From DAOTXR01 sp034435375 (lineage in GTDB: Bacteria; Chloroflexota; Anaerolineae; Aggregatilineales; UBA3940): DNA of 64,000 nt. The notes beneath the pieces are model-generated. The model saw only the letters and a program-made list of their open reading frames with translations. It had not been told where the DNA came from and ran no database searches. Every line of letters starts with the position of its first letter. Positions within the stretch are counted from its first letter, which is position 1. The position numbers and the translations under genes were made by a program. Location of the stretch: assembly GCA_034435375.1 (NCBI GenBank), contig DAOTXR010000047.1, positions 23,377-87,376 of the forward strand, given 5' to 3'. Below are positions 1 through 8,649 of this stretch, one piece after another.

Positions 1-46
1 TGATTGAGCAGCGTCTACTTTGCTTATCCTTGCGGGGAAGGAAGTC

Positions 47-1060
47 ATGACAATCAGACTTGCTTTTGCAGGCTCAGGTTACATTGCGAAGATACACGCC
101 AGAGCAGCACACAAGATGCCCGGCGTGGAATTGGCGGCGGTTGTCGATCCCCATCAGAAGGCAGCAGCCAAGTTCAGTGCGATGTTCGGCATTAGACGGC
201 AATACAGCGCCATCGACGAGCTGCTCAACGATGGCAACATAGATGCCATTAGCATCAACACACCCAACTACCTCCATGCGCCGCTGGCCATCGCGGCGCT
301 GGAGGCGGGCCTGCACGTCTTGCTTGAAAAGCCAATGGCAATGCACGCCGCCGAAGCCCAGAGCATCCTGTCGGCCAGCCAGAGGTCAGGCAAAGTGTTG
401 CTGGTCGCCCACTGCTGGCGCTTTGACGAAGAAGTATTGTGGCTGAAGAAGCACGTTGAGGTGGGCAAGCTGGGCCGCATCATCCGCACCAAGAGTTACG
501 GAGTCCACTCCAACTGGGGGCCAAGCGGCTGGTTCACTGAGAAGAAGTTTGCTGGAGGCGGAGCGCTGGCCGACATGGGCATTCATGCGCTCGACACGAC
601 CCGTTTCCTGCTCGGCGACCCACAGCCAGTGAGCGTTTATGCCCGCATTGGCACATACTACGGGGGTTTCGACGTGGACGACACTGGGATCATTATTGTC
701 AACTGGGACAACGGGGTAACCTCCTACGTCGAATCGGGCTGGTGGCAGCCACACATGGATGGCCCTGAGGCGGCTACTCAGCTTTATGGCACACAGGGTT
801 TTGGCTCAGTGTTCCCCACCTTGCTTAAGTTGCCCAACGTCGCCAAACAGCGCGTTGACGAAGTGGATGGCGGGTTCGAGCACCCACGTGAGGAGCACTG
901 CGCCCAGAAGATGTATGATGCTCAGATGGCCTACTTCATTGACTGTATCCACACTGGGCGGACACCGGTTCCGGGCGGGTTGGAAGGGCTGATCAACATG
1001 AGGATCGTTGATGCAGCCTACGAAAGCGCCAGGACCGGTGATGTAGTTCGGATCGTATAA
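47..1060 (+). CDS. Gfo/Idh/MocA family NAD(P)-dependent oxidoreductase
   Basis: A 337-residue protein with an N-terminal Rossmann fold (AFAGSGYIAKIHARAA glycine-rich loop in the first 25 residues), the family's EKPMAMHAAEA segment (the EKP lysine is the usual catalytic/NAD-contacting residue) and a C-terminal alpha/beta substrate domain starting near residue 120. The family oxidises or reduces sugars, inositols and sugar-like substrates in the cytoplasm. I chose ATG 47 because GGGGAAGGAAG lies 5-15 bases upstream; an in-frame ATG at 20 would add nine unneeded residues. It heads a plus-strand run with a GH4 glycosidase, a sugar kinase and an MFS carrier, so it probably acts on the same sugar. 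The exact substrate cannot be read from the sequence. Confidence 0.9.
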   Translation: MTIRLAFAGSGYIAKIHARAAHKMPGVELAAVVDPHQKAAAKFSAMFGIRRQYSAIDELLNDGNIDAISINTPNYLHAPLAIAALEAGLHVLLEKPMAMHAAEAQSILSASQRSGKVLLVAHCWRFDEEVLWLKKHVEVGKLGRIIRTKSYGVHSNWGPSGWFTEKKFAGGGALADMGIHALDTTRFLLGDPQPVSVYARIGTYYGGFDVDDTGIIIVNWDNGVTSYVESGWWQPHMDGPEAATQLYGTQGFGSVFPTLLKLPNVAKQRVDEVDGGFEHPREEHCAQKMYDAQMAYFIDCIHTGRTPVPGGLEGLINMRIVDAAYESARTGDVVRIV

Positions 1061-1120
1061 CGGTCGCACTCACTGAGGATGGGATAATGTCCCACCTAGA
1101 TCTCTGGAGATATCCAATCG

Positions 1121-2428
1121 ATGAAAGTCACCGTCATGGGTGGTGGATCCACCTACACACCTGAGCTTGTCAGCGGTTTTCTGGATCGCATCAGCACTTT
1201 TCCGCTATCCGAGCTATGGCTGATGGACATCGACCATGAGCGGCTAAGCATCGTGGGCGGCTTTGCACAGCGCATGGTTGCGGCCAAAGGTAGCCCATTC
1301 AAGGTCATGCTTACCACCGACCAGCGCGAAGCGGTGCAGGGCGCGTCCTACGTGATCACGCAGCTGCGGGTTGGACAGATGCCTGCCCGATGTGCTGATG
1401 AGTATCTCGGACAGCGCCACGGGCTGATCGGGCAAGAGACGACCGGCATCGGCGGAATGGCTAAAGCTCTGCGCACCATCCCAGTTATCCTCCAGATCGC
1501 CTCTGATATGCGCGAACTCGCGCCAGGAGCATTGTTGGTGAACTTCACCAATCCGTCAGGGCTAGTCACCGAGGCGCTGACGCGCTACGCGCCAGACGTG
1601 CCAGCCGTCGGTGTATGCAATGCACCAATCACTACGCAGATGGGCATCATTAAGGAACTGGAGAAGGTGCTTGGCACACCCATCGAACTGCAGCGCACCC
1701 AGTTGAACACGTTGGGTCTGAATCACCTGTCGTGGCACAGGGGGTTCACGCTGGACGGTGAAGAAATGTGGCCGCAAATCCTATCGGGGTACCTCGCCTC
1801 ACTCAAGACCGAGAGTGACCCTGAATGGGATCCACGGATGGTTGAGTCGCTGGGCATGATCCCCAACTACTACCTGCAATACTATTATCACACCGACCGC
1901 AAGCTCGCTGCCCAGCAGAAGTGGCCACCCTCGCGAGGCGAGGAGGTCATGGAGATCGAGAAAGGGCTGCTGCGTGACTACGCCAACCCAACCTTGACCG
2001 AACCTCCCGCCGATCTGATGAAGCGCGGCGGTGCATACTATTCGACGCTCGCCACACAGCTTTTGAACGCACATCACAACAACCTGGGCGAGGTCCATGT
2101 GGTCAATGTGCGGCATAAGGGGGCCGTGCCTAACTGGCCTGCTGACTGGGTGTTGGAGATGCCCTGCCAAATAGATGCCGCCGGAGTCCATCCCCTTCCA
2201 GCAGAGCCTTTGCCGCCCGTGTGTTTTGGTCTGCTGGCGCAGGTTAAGCAATATGAGCTTCTGACCGTAGAGGCTGCTGTACACGGTGACCGCGACGCAG
2301 CTTACCAGGCTCTGCTAGCTCACCCGCTTGGCCCGCATGCAGACAGGGTCCAGGCTGTGCTCGACGACATGTTGACGACGCATCGGCGTCACCTGCCGCA
2401 ATTCTGGCCCAAAGACAGGGAAGGATGA
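1121..2428 (+). CDS. Glycoside hydrolase family 4 (6-phospho-beta-glucosidase type)
   Basis: A 435-residue GH4 enzyme, the usual length. It opens with the NAD-binding MGGGSTYTPELVSGF loop and carries NFTNPSGLVTEA, the metal/substrate motif VGVCNAP (C166, N167) and LGLNHLSWHRG (N201, H202), where Cys and His hold Mn2+. GH4 enzymes cleave glycosides by an NAD-dependent oxidation-elimination-hydration route, and most members want a 6-phosphorylated sugar. No PTS gene is visible; instead a BadF/NAGK-type kinase follows three bases after the stop, so the phosphate may be added inside the cell before cleavage (inference). 6-phospho-alpha-glucosidase or alpha-galacturonidase subfamilies are alternatives, but the N-terminal and CNxP region look most like the beta-glucosidase branch. 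Confidence 0.9.
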   Translation: MKVTVMGGGSTYTPELVSGFLDRISTFPLSELWLMDIDHERLSIVGGFAQRMVAAKGSPFKVMLTTDQREAVQGASYVITQLRVGQMPARCADEYLGQRHGLIGQETTGIGGMAKALRTIPVILQIASDMRELAPGALLVNFTNPSGLVTEALTRYAPDVPAVGVCNAPITTQMGIIKELEKVLGTPIELQRTQLNTLGLNHLSWHRGFTLDGEEMWPQILSGYLASLKTESDPEWDPRMVESLGMIPNYYLQYYYHTDRKLAAQQKWPPSRGEEVMEIEKGLLRDYANPTLTEPPADLMKRGGAYYSTLATQLLNAHHNNLGEVHVVNVRHKGAVPNWPADWVLEMPCQIDAAGVHPLPAEPLPPVCFGLLAQVKQYELLTVEAAVHGDRDAAYQALLAHPLGPHADRVQAVLDDMLTTHRRHLPQFWPKDREG

Positions 2429-2431
2429 ACA

Positions 2432-3415
2432 ATGCCCCAATACTTCTTGGGTGTTGACATCGGCGGTACCAAGAGTCATGCCCTGATCAGCGATGAACAT
2501 GGCCATGCGCTCGGCTTTGGCGAGGCCGGGGCAGGCAACCACGAGGTCGTGGGGTGGAAGGGCTTGGCCCGCGTGCTGGCCAACATCACCGGGCAAGCCC
2601 TCACACAGGCTGGGTTGGGCATCGAGCAGATCGCGGGAGCGGGGTTTGGCGTCGCTGGATATGACTGGCCTTCCGAGTACGAGCCAACGCGACGCGCCGT
2701 CGAGCCGCTCGGGTTGAACGCGCCGTTTGAAATCGTCAACGATACAATTGTCGGTCTGCTGGCGGGAGCCAGAGGTGGTTGGGGGGTAGCCGTCGTGGCA
2801 GGCACAAGCAACAACTGCCGAGGATGGGACCAGAACCGGCGCGAGGGCCGAGTAACAGGCCATGGCCCGCGGTTCGGCGAATATGGCGGCAGCAGTGAAA
2901 TGGTCACAAAGGCCGTCCACAACGTGGTCGCCGAGTGGACCTGTCGCGGTCCAGCCACGCAGTTGACCCAGGCATTCATCGAGTGGGTGGGGGCCAAGGA
3001 CCGGGAAGACCTGATCGAGGGCTTGTGCAACGGGCGCTACTTCATCGACGCTGACGCAGCAGCCCTTGTTTTTGAAGTAGCCGAGAAAGGAGATCAGGTC
3101 GCCAGAGAGACCATCGCCTGGGCAGGGCGTGAGCTGGGCAGCCTGGCGAACGGTGTCATACGCCAAATTGGCATCGAGGCCCTAGACTTCGATGTAGTGT
3201 TGGTTGGCAGCCTTTACAAGGGTGGCAGTCTGCTCATTGAGCCGATGCGTGAGACGATCCAGGCCCTGGCACCGCATGCACGTCTGGTGCCGTTGTCCGC
3301 ACCGCCAGTGGTGGGCGGCGTGCTGCTCGGCATGGAGCAGGCAGGAATGGCGCCTTTCAGCATCCGCGAAGCTCTGATTGCGTCAACCAATGCCTTGCTC
3401 AGTGGCCGCTCATGA
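2432..3415 (+). CDS. BadF/BadG/NAGK-type ATP-dependent sugar kinase
   Basis: A 327-residue ASKHA-fold protein. Visible motifs are the phosphate-1 loop FLGVDIGGTKSHALIS at the N-terminus, GFGVAGYDWPSE, the connect motif VNDTIVGLLAGA, and VAGTSNNCRGW where N-acetylglucosamine kinases usually have GTGSN; the C-terminal adenosine motif is SAPPVVGGVLLGM. The family includes N-acetylglucosamine kinase and relatives acting on other amino sugars. It starts three bases after the GH4 stop and its own stop overlaps the next gene (ATGA), so the three are co-translated. I infer it phosphorylates the sugar or disaccharide handled by the GH4 enzyme; the degenerate GTSNN loop warns against calling it GlcNAc kinase outright. 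Confidence 0.85.
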   Translation: MPQYFLGVDIGGTKSHALISDEHGHALGFGEAGAGNHEVVGWKGLARVLANITGQALTQAGLGIEQIAGAGFGVAGYDWPSEYEPTRRAVEPLGLNAPFEIVNDTIVGLLAGARGGWGVAVVAGTSNNCRGWDQNRREGRVTGHGPRFGEYGGSSEMVTKAVHNVVAEWTCRGPATQLTQAFIEWVGAKDREDLIEGLCNGRYFIDADAAALVFEVAEKGDQVARETIAWAGRELGSLANGVIRQIGIEALDFDVVLVGSLYKGGSLLIEPMRETIQALAPHARLVPLSAPPVVGGVLLGMEQAGMAPFSIREALIASTNALLSGRS

Positions 3416-4611
3416 AGTCAGCCATGGCGCAATATGTTGCAACGAACCGCCAGGATGTGTGGCGCATTCGCCTATATTTCCTGATGTGGATCGGCGGCAA
3501 TGCCTTTCTGATGCCTTTCGTGAGCCTGTTTTTCGTTCGGGAAGGACTGAGTGGCACCGAGATTGGGCTAGTCTCTACCGTCACTTCGGCAGTTGCCCTG
3601 CTGGCAGCCCCCTTGTGGGGCCGTCTGAGTGACATCACGACTCATCCTGTCCTCCTGTTGCAGATCGAGCTAGCCGGGTCGGCGTTGTGCATGTTGTGGC
3701 TCAGTCAGCAGCACCTGTTTGTTTGGATAGCCCTCGTCGTGGCTATCGAGGCGCTGCTCAGCGCTGGAACGACACCACTGTCTGATGCACTTGCGCTGGG
3801 CGTCTCCTATGAGGCCGGCTATGGCAGTGTGCGCCTGTGGGGATCGCTGGGTTGGGCCATCCTGGTTCTGGCAGCGGGTTGGTTGATCGAGCGGATGGGT
3901 CTCTGGGTGGCATTTGTCGGATATGCAGCTTCGCTGGCGCTGGGGATACTGATCCTGTTTGGTAGTGCTGCGAGTATGCCCCCCGCCTCCCAACCGAAAA
4001 CCGCGCCCCGTATCAGCCCGCGCACTGCTGCCGCTGGATTGCTACGCAATCGAGCCGCGTTGGGCCTGGCCGGCATGTTAGTGGTGTCTGGCCTGTGCAG
4101 CAGTGGTTTGGATCGTTTTGAGCCAATCTACCTTGACAAGTTGGGAGCAGGTGAGACCATCATCGGACTGGCAAACACTGTCGCTGCATTGGTCGAGCTA
4201 CCGGGGATGCTGTGGGCCGATCGTTGGATCGCACGGTTTGGCCCCTGGCGCGTGCTGCTCATTGCGCTTGTGCTCAAAGCAGGCATGATGGCTGCCGTAC
4301 TAGTTGCACCCAGCATTCCCACCATTGTCGCCATCCGGGCGGTGGGTGGACTGGCGTTCAGCTTCTCCAGTGTGGCGTTGATTGTCTTTGTCAGCAGGCA
4401 CATTGCGCCACAGCATGCCACCGCGCTAGCCCTGTACACGGTCACCTTGCACAATCTGGTCGGCATCCTCGGCGGACCACTGGCCGGGATAGTATACGAT
4501 GCCTTCGGCGCCTACTGGCTGTACGCCCTTGCACTAGGCGGCTATGGGCTGGGCTGGCTAATTCTTCGCCTTACGATCGCCGAGCCGAGCAGTGAGGCCG
4601 CGATTACTTAG
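3412..4611 (+). CDS. MFS transporter, sugar-type
   Basis: A 399-residue protein with about 12 hydrophobic segments in two bundles. The loop between helices 2 and 3 reads LWGRLSDIT, a typical MFS motif A variant (GxLxD), and the second half has LWADRWIARFGPWRV in the equivalent place. ATG 3412 overlaps the kinase stop codon (ATGA), so translation is coupled. Its place after a glycosidase and a kinase makes uptake of the glycoside the simplest role, in the cytoplasmic membrane; direction and substrate are inferred. It resembles the 3-phenylpropionate/galactoside-type MFS_1 members more than drug exporters. Confidence 0.85.
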   Translation: MKSAMAQYVATNRQDVWRIRLYFLMWIGGNAFLMPFVSLFFVREGLSGTEIGLVSTVTSAVALLAAPLWGRLSDITTHPVLLLQIELAGSALCMLWLSQQHLFVWIALVVAIEALLSAGTTPLSDALALGVSYEAGYGSVRLWGSLGWAILVLAAGWLIERMGLWVAFVGYAASLALGILILFGSAASMPPASQPKTAPRISPRTAAAGLLRNRAALGLAGMLVVSGLCSSGLDRFEPIYLDKLGAGETIIGLANTVAALVELPGMLWADRWIARFGPWRVLLIALVLKAGMMAAVLVAPSIPTIVAIRAVGGLAFSFSSVALIVFVSRHIAPQHATALALYTVTLHNLVGILGGPLAGIVYDAFGAYWLYALALGGYGLGWLILRLTIAEPSSEAAIT

Positions 4612-4767
4612 GGAATACACTACAAGCCGACATCGACCGTTTTGGCGGGAGAGTTTCTCGAAGTTGTTCCGATGAAACCTCAAGCTGACCCGAAAGCATG
4701 TTGACTAAACGCTTAATTACATCGCAGACAAAAGTGATGCTTCATCAACACACAAAGGAGGCTCTGA

Positions 4768-6033
4768 ATGACCGAAAAGCTGGCTGCCTTGGGCGGTAAA
4801 CCTGTACGCACTGACCCTTATCCCGCGTGGCCTGTATTCGATGAGCGTGACATCGAGGCAGTGACCAACGTGATCAGATCCGGGCGATGGGGTGGATACC
4901 CGTACCCAGGCCCACAGACGGCTGAGTTCACCCGCCGTTTTGCGGAGATGCAGGGTGGGGGCTATGCTGTGGCGATGGCCAATGGCACTGTCACCATGGA
5001 AGTCGCGCTGCGTGCCATGGATATCGGGTGGGGCGATGAGGTGATCGTACCTGCCTATACTTTTCAGGCCACTGCTGCTGCTCCGATGGCCGCTGGCGCT
5101 GTCCCCGTCATCGTCGACATTGATCCGAATAACTACTGCATTGATCCTCAGGCCGTCGAGAAGGCCATCACTGAGCGCACCCGGGCAATCATTCCCGTCC
5201 ATCTGGGTGCACAGATGGCCGACATGGATGCCATTATGGACATCGCCGGGCGGCACAACCTAGTTGTGATCGAGGACTGCGCACATGCACATGGCGCAAA
5301 GTGGAACGGGCGTGGCGCGGGGACTATCGGGCACTTTGGCTCCTTCAGCTTGCAGTCGTCTAAGATCCTGACCACTGGCGAGGGCGGCGTGTTGCTGTGC
5401 CGTACTCCGGAACTCGCTGCGAAAGTCACCAGCATCATCGACTGTGGCCGCCCCCATGACCTGTCAGGCACGCTGTACACGATGGGCGCCAATTATCGCA
5501 TGACAGAAATCCAAGCTGCACTAGGCAACATTGCCCTTGAGCGATTCCCAGAACAGGCGCGGCAGCGCGAGGAAATGCTCCTCTATCTTGAGGAGAGCCT
5601 GAGCGAAGTACCAGGCGTTCGTCTGCTGAAACGCGACATGCGCCACACAACTCGCTCATTCTATCGCTATATTTTCGCCATCCAGCCTGAGGTCTTCGGC
5701 GCAGAACATGATGAAGTATGCTACGCCCTGGACGCCGAAGGTATCCCATGCTGGAACGGCTACGCAGCCATGCACCACTACGACCTATTCCAGCCGCACC
5801 TCTCCAGGCTGCCAGTGCCGAGCGCCTTCCCAGAGCGGTTCAATTTTGGCGCGATGTCCCTCCCGGAGGCCGAGCGAGCCTGCGAACATGAGGCTGTATG
5901 GCTGGATGAATGTGTATTCCGCGCCGGGCGCAAAGGCATTGACGATGCCGTGGCAGCGATGCGCAAGATTCAGGCCAATGCCGAAGAGCTTGTCGCTGCC
6001 AAGCAAAGGCTCCTGGCAGCCGGGAGAGGATAA
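4768..6033 (+). CDS. DegT/DnrJ/EryC1/StrS family aminotransferase
   Basis: A 421-residue PLP-dependent sugar aminotransferase-like protein. It has the family start pattern (KLAALGGKPVRTDPYP, WPVFDERDIEAV), the VIVPAYTFQATAAAP segment, VIEDCAHAHGA (Asp that contacts the PLP ring nitrogen) and SFSLQSSKILTTGEGG, where the Lys is the internal aldimine lysine. Members aminate keto-sugars or, in the cyclitol branch, inosose. A strong Shine-Dalgarno, AAAGGAGG, sits 8 bases before ATG 4768. A 156-base gap separates it from the MFS gene and it runs convergently into the PIG-L gene 12 bases away. Its association with an Idh/MocA oxidoreductase suggests an oxidise-then-aminate route on a sugar or cyclitol, as inference. 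Confidence 0.9.
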   Translation: MTEKLAALGGKPVRTDPYPAWPVFDERDIEAVTNVIRSGRWGGYPYPGPQTAEFTRRFAEMQGGGYAVAMANGTVTMEVALRAMDIGWGDEVIVPAYTFQATAAAPMAAGAVPVIVDIDPNNYCIDPQAVEKAITERTRAIIPVHLGAQMADMDAIMDIAGRHNLVVIEDCAHAHGAKWNGRGAGTIGHFGSFSLQSSKILTTGEGGVLLCRTPELAAKVTSIIDCGRPHDLSGTLYTMGANYRMTEIQAALGNIALERFPEQARQREEMLLYLEESLSEVPGVRLLKRDMRHTTRSFYRYIFAIQPEVFGAEHDEVCYALDAEGIPCWNGYAAMHHYDLFQPHLSRLPVPSAFPERFNFGAMSLPEAERACEHEAVWLDECVFRAGRKGIDDAVAAMRKIQANAEELVAAKQRLLAAGRG

Positions 6034-6045
6034 CGACATGCCATC

Positions 6046-6795
6046 TCATTCTTTCCAGGTTGTCGTCCAACCATGCAATTGCCGGGTGCGCAACACCTTG
6101 ATCGGTTCGCCATGCGAGAAGGGTTTGCCCTGAGCAGTCTCCCGCTCTTTGTGATCGAGAAATTGAAGCAGGAGGGCCATGTCGTTTGGGTCGAACTGCG
6201 ACCGATATTTCTGGACAGCGCGATGTTTCTTCTCATAGGTGCGGGTGATGTCGAAAACCGTGTTCGGATGTGCGGTGCCGTAAAAGACGATGCCCTCAAG
6301 TTCATACGGCTCAAACCCGGCATCGACCTCAGGGGCAGTTGTGAGGCGCGAGAAGTTGTAGAGAATAGCCGCCTCGGCCACTGCCAGCCCGGTGCGGATA
6401 TGATCTAGATGAGCTTCATAGGGTAACCACGGGTCGCAGGTAAAAATGAAGTCAGGGCGCAACAGCCGGATGTATCGGATCACGTCTCGGCGCACATCGA
6501 AATGGTCAAACGGACCAGCATCGGGATAGCCGAGCCAGTAATGTTCGCTGACGCCGATCTCTGCCCCGGCCTGTCTTTGCTCCTCATGGAGCGTAGCCAC
6601 CATCACATCCACCGGCTGCGACTGATCGATGAACCCTACGAGGTCATCGGTGACAGTCAGGTAGATGACTTTTGCTCCATTCTCTGCCAGAGCGGCCAGA
6701 GTGCCGCCTGCTGGGATATCATTGTCATCGTAATGGGGCTGTACCGCCAGAACCTTTCTGGCTTTCAGCAGATCAGGGATTGGAAACAGGCTCAT
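6046..6795 (-). CDS. PIG-L family deacetylase
   Basis: A 249-residue LmbE/PIG-L domain protein. The zinc-binding motif is present as VQPHYDDNDIPAGGTL (His-x-Asp-Asp near residue 20) and the second metal His comes from EAHLDHIRTG near residue 130. The family removes N-acetyl groups from GlcNAc-type glycosides and related amino sugars using a catalytic Asp and Zn2+. AGGAAGGGG lies 5 bases before ATG 6795. The gene follows a GPH symporter on the same strand (26 bases away), and both face the aminotransferase gene; together with the NAGK-type kinase upstream this fits handling of N-acetylated sugars. No signal peptide, so cytoplasmic. Confidence 0.9.
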   Translation of the reverse strand: MSLFPIPDLLKARKVLAVQPHYDDNDIPAGGTLAALAENGAKVIYLTVTDDLVGFIDQSQPVDVMVATLHEEQRQAGAEIGVSEHYWLGYPDAGPFDHFDVRRDVIRYIRLLRPDFIFTCDPWLPYEAHLDHIRTGLAVAEAAILYNFSRLTTAPEVDAGFEPYELEGIVFYGTAHPNTVFDITRTYEKKHRAVQKYRSQFDPNDMALLLQFLDHKERETAQGKPFSHGEPIKVLRTRQLHGWTTTWKE

Positions 6796-6821
6796 GTTTT
6801 CCCCTTCCTGTTGTAAGTGAC

Positions 6822-8240
6822 TTACGCTGGCTGTTCAGACTCGACAGAGGATGATCCGTGTTGCACACCATGCCGGGCAGCCATTGCCTGTTTGACTTCC
6901 TGGAGTCGTTTGCCATGCAACGGATAGAACAGCAGACAGAGGATTGCCAGCAGCGACCCGCCGATGACAGGGGCAGCCATAAAGACTCGGAAGCCCAGTC
7001 CCACTGTAGGGGCCTGCTCGGCCACAGTCAGGGCCTCATTGTAGCCATAGGTAGCGATAACCCATCTGAGGATGAACGCCACAATCGTCCCGCTCAAGGT
7101 CATGATGAACTTGCTCATCCCGAAGTACATGCCCTCACGGCGCTGACCGGTCTTCATCTCATCCTCATCGATCACATCTGCCACAATAACATCTCCCATT
7201 AGGATTAGGCCGGCTAGACCAAGCCCAACTCCCGCTGCGCCACCCACCGCAGCGGCAGTGGTCTTGGCCAGGGCTAATGGGATCACGCCAACGATCATCA
7301 CAGCATTGGCAAGCATCAGCGTGGTGCGCGGATCGAGGCGTTTGGCAACGAACTGCCGCCAGAACCACAGAGTCGCAGCGGCAGTGACAAAGGCTACCCC
7401 CAAGATCGCCGAGGTCACACTCTCATCGACCTGGAGGCTGTATTTGGTATAGAAGGCAGTGCCGGCTGTCAGGGCGTTCGTGCCGACAAAGCGGAATGTC
7501 TGGGCCAGCACAACCGTGACGAAGCTCCGGTTCCAGAAGGTCGCTTTGAGCGCCTGACCCAGGGGGACCGACGGTGCCTGAACCGACTCTGGGCGCTCGA
7601 ACATGCCCTGTAAGCCAACGTAGTACACCACGATGGCCACGATCCCGAAGCTAACAGCCATCAGCGGCCAACTGAGGTTCCCTAGAGCCTCATTGCCGTA
7701 AATCAGAGGGGGAACGGCAAAGGCAATCAGCAAGCCGACCACCTGCACTACGTTCATAGTGACAGCCACGGCGGTGCGCTCAGAGTAAGTCGAGAACATC
7801 TCAGGCAGCAGAGAATAGTATCCCGTACCGACGGCAGTGCTGACCCCTTCCCAGAGAAAGCTGAAGATCAAAAAGTAAATTAGCAGGGCTATCGGCTGCT
7901 CAAGCCCGTTAAAAGGCGCCGAGAACAGCAACATGAAGAGAATGGCGTAAGGCGCAGCGCCAAACAGCATGTACGGAATACGCCGTCCCCAGCGGGATTT
8001 GGTGCGGTCAGAGATATAGCCCAACACTGGGTTGTTGGCGGCGTCGTAGATCGAGTAAAAGAGCAGCGCTGTCGCATACCACTCAGCGGGCAGCTTTTTA
8101 TAATCAACATAGTAGTACAGCATGAAGGCGCCAACCGTGTGTCCGATCATGGCATTGGCCAAGTTGGCAATGCTGTACAGCCACTTCTGCCGAGCCGTCG
8201 TCCCAGAGGGGGGTGCAGAAGCGAGGGTGGTAGTAGCCAT
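6822..8240 (-). CDS. GPH-family (glycoside-pentoside-hexuronide) cation symporter
   Basis: A 472-residue MFS_2/MelB-like carrier. Typical marks are an early NAMIGHTVGAFMLYYYVDYK helix, YDAANNPVLGYISDRTKSRWGRR (MelB-family motif after helix 2; here split into YDAANNPVLGYISD and TKSRWGRRIPY), about 12 membrane segments, and a cytoplasmic loop DEDEMKTGQRREGMYFG between helices 8 and 9 that is diagnostic of this family. GPH carriers take up oligosaccharides with H+ or Na+. AAGGGAG lies 7 bases before ATG 8240. It is the first gene of a two-gene minus-strand unit with the PIG-L deacetylase, so an acetylated glycoside is a likely cargo. Confidence 0.9.
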   Translation of the reverse strand: MATTTLASAPPSGTTARQKWLYSIANLANAMIGHTVGAFMLYYYVDYKKLPAEWYATALLFYSIYDAANNPVLGYISDRTKSRWGRRIPYMLFGAAPYAILFMLLFSAPFNGLEQPIALLIYFLIFSFLWEGVSTAVGTGYYSLLPEMFSTYSERTAVAVTMNVVQVVGLLIAFAVPPLIYGNEALGNLSWPLMAVSFGIVAIVVYYVGLQGMFERPESVQAPSVPLGQALKATFWNRSFVTVVLAQTFRFVGTNALTAGTAFYTKYSLQVDESVTSAILGVAFVTAAATLWFWRQFVAKRLDPRTTLMLANAVMIVGVIPLALAKTTAAAVGGAAGVGLGLAGLILMGDVIVADVIDEDEMKTGQRREGMYFGMSKFIMTLSGTIVAFILRWVIATYGYNEALTVAEQAPTVGLGFRVFMAAPVIGGSLLAILCLLFYPLHGKRLQEVKQAMAARHGVQHGSSSVESEQPA

Positions 8241-8649
8241 GTTGACTCCCTTCTAGTATTGGGTTGGTTGCAGTCAGAGTCGAAAGAGCGAAATTGACGC
8301 TGCCCAGGCTGGCACGAGGTAAGCAGACAGAGGCTTGAGTGTCTGCTCAATGAAACCAGCGCTCGCGCCTATTGACGGAACAATCCACCCATCATTGTAG
8401 CACGAATTGGCAAGCTATCAGCAGCAAGCAGCAGGCGAAAGGTAGGTTCCTCGTTCGGGGCAAGACTCCCGGCGGAATCGCAATGACGGCGTTGAGCCTC
8501 CCTTTGCTCCGTTGAATGTATTGCACCCTATTGGCACAGGACAGCGGACAAGGGTCAGTAGTGGCACTCTACACATACCAACACAGCCCCCGATGCCAAG
8601 AGCATAGTATAGGGACTATGTATCACTCCCTTGATGTCGTCAAGCAGCA
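8241..8649. other. Intergenic stretch, possible minus-strand promoter
   Basis: No convincing gene in 409 bases. On the minus strand, CTGATA (8416-8421) and TACAAT (8394-8399) are 16 bases apart and could drive the GPH symporter gene with a leader of about 145 bases. I see no strong terminator for the P-type ATPase that ends at 8650 and no RNA gene. Confidence 0.4.

Noticed and set aside
2315..3166. A 283-codon minus-strand frame opposite the sugar kinase
   Set aside because: Shadow of the kinase gene, no motif or ribosome-binding site.
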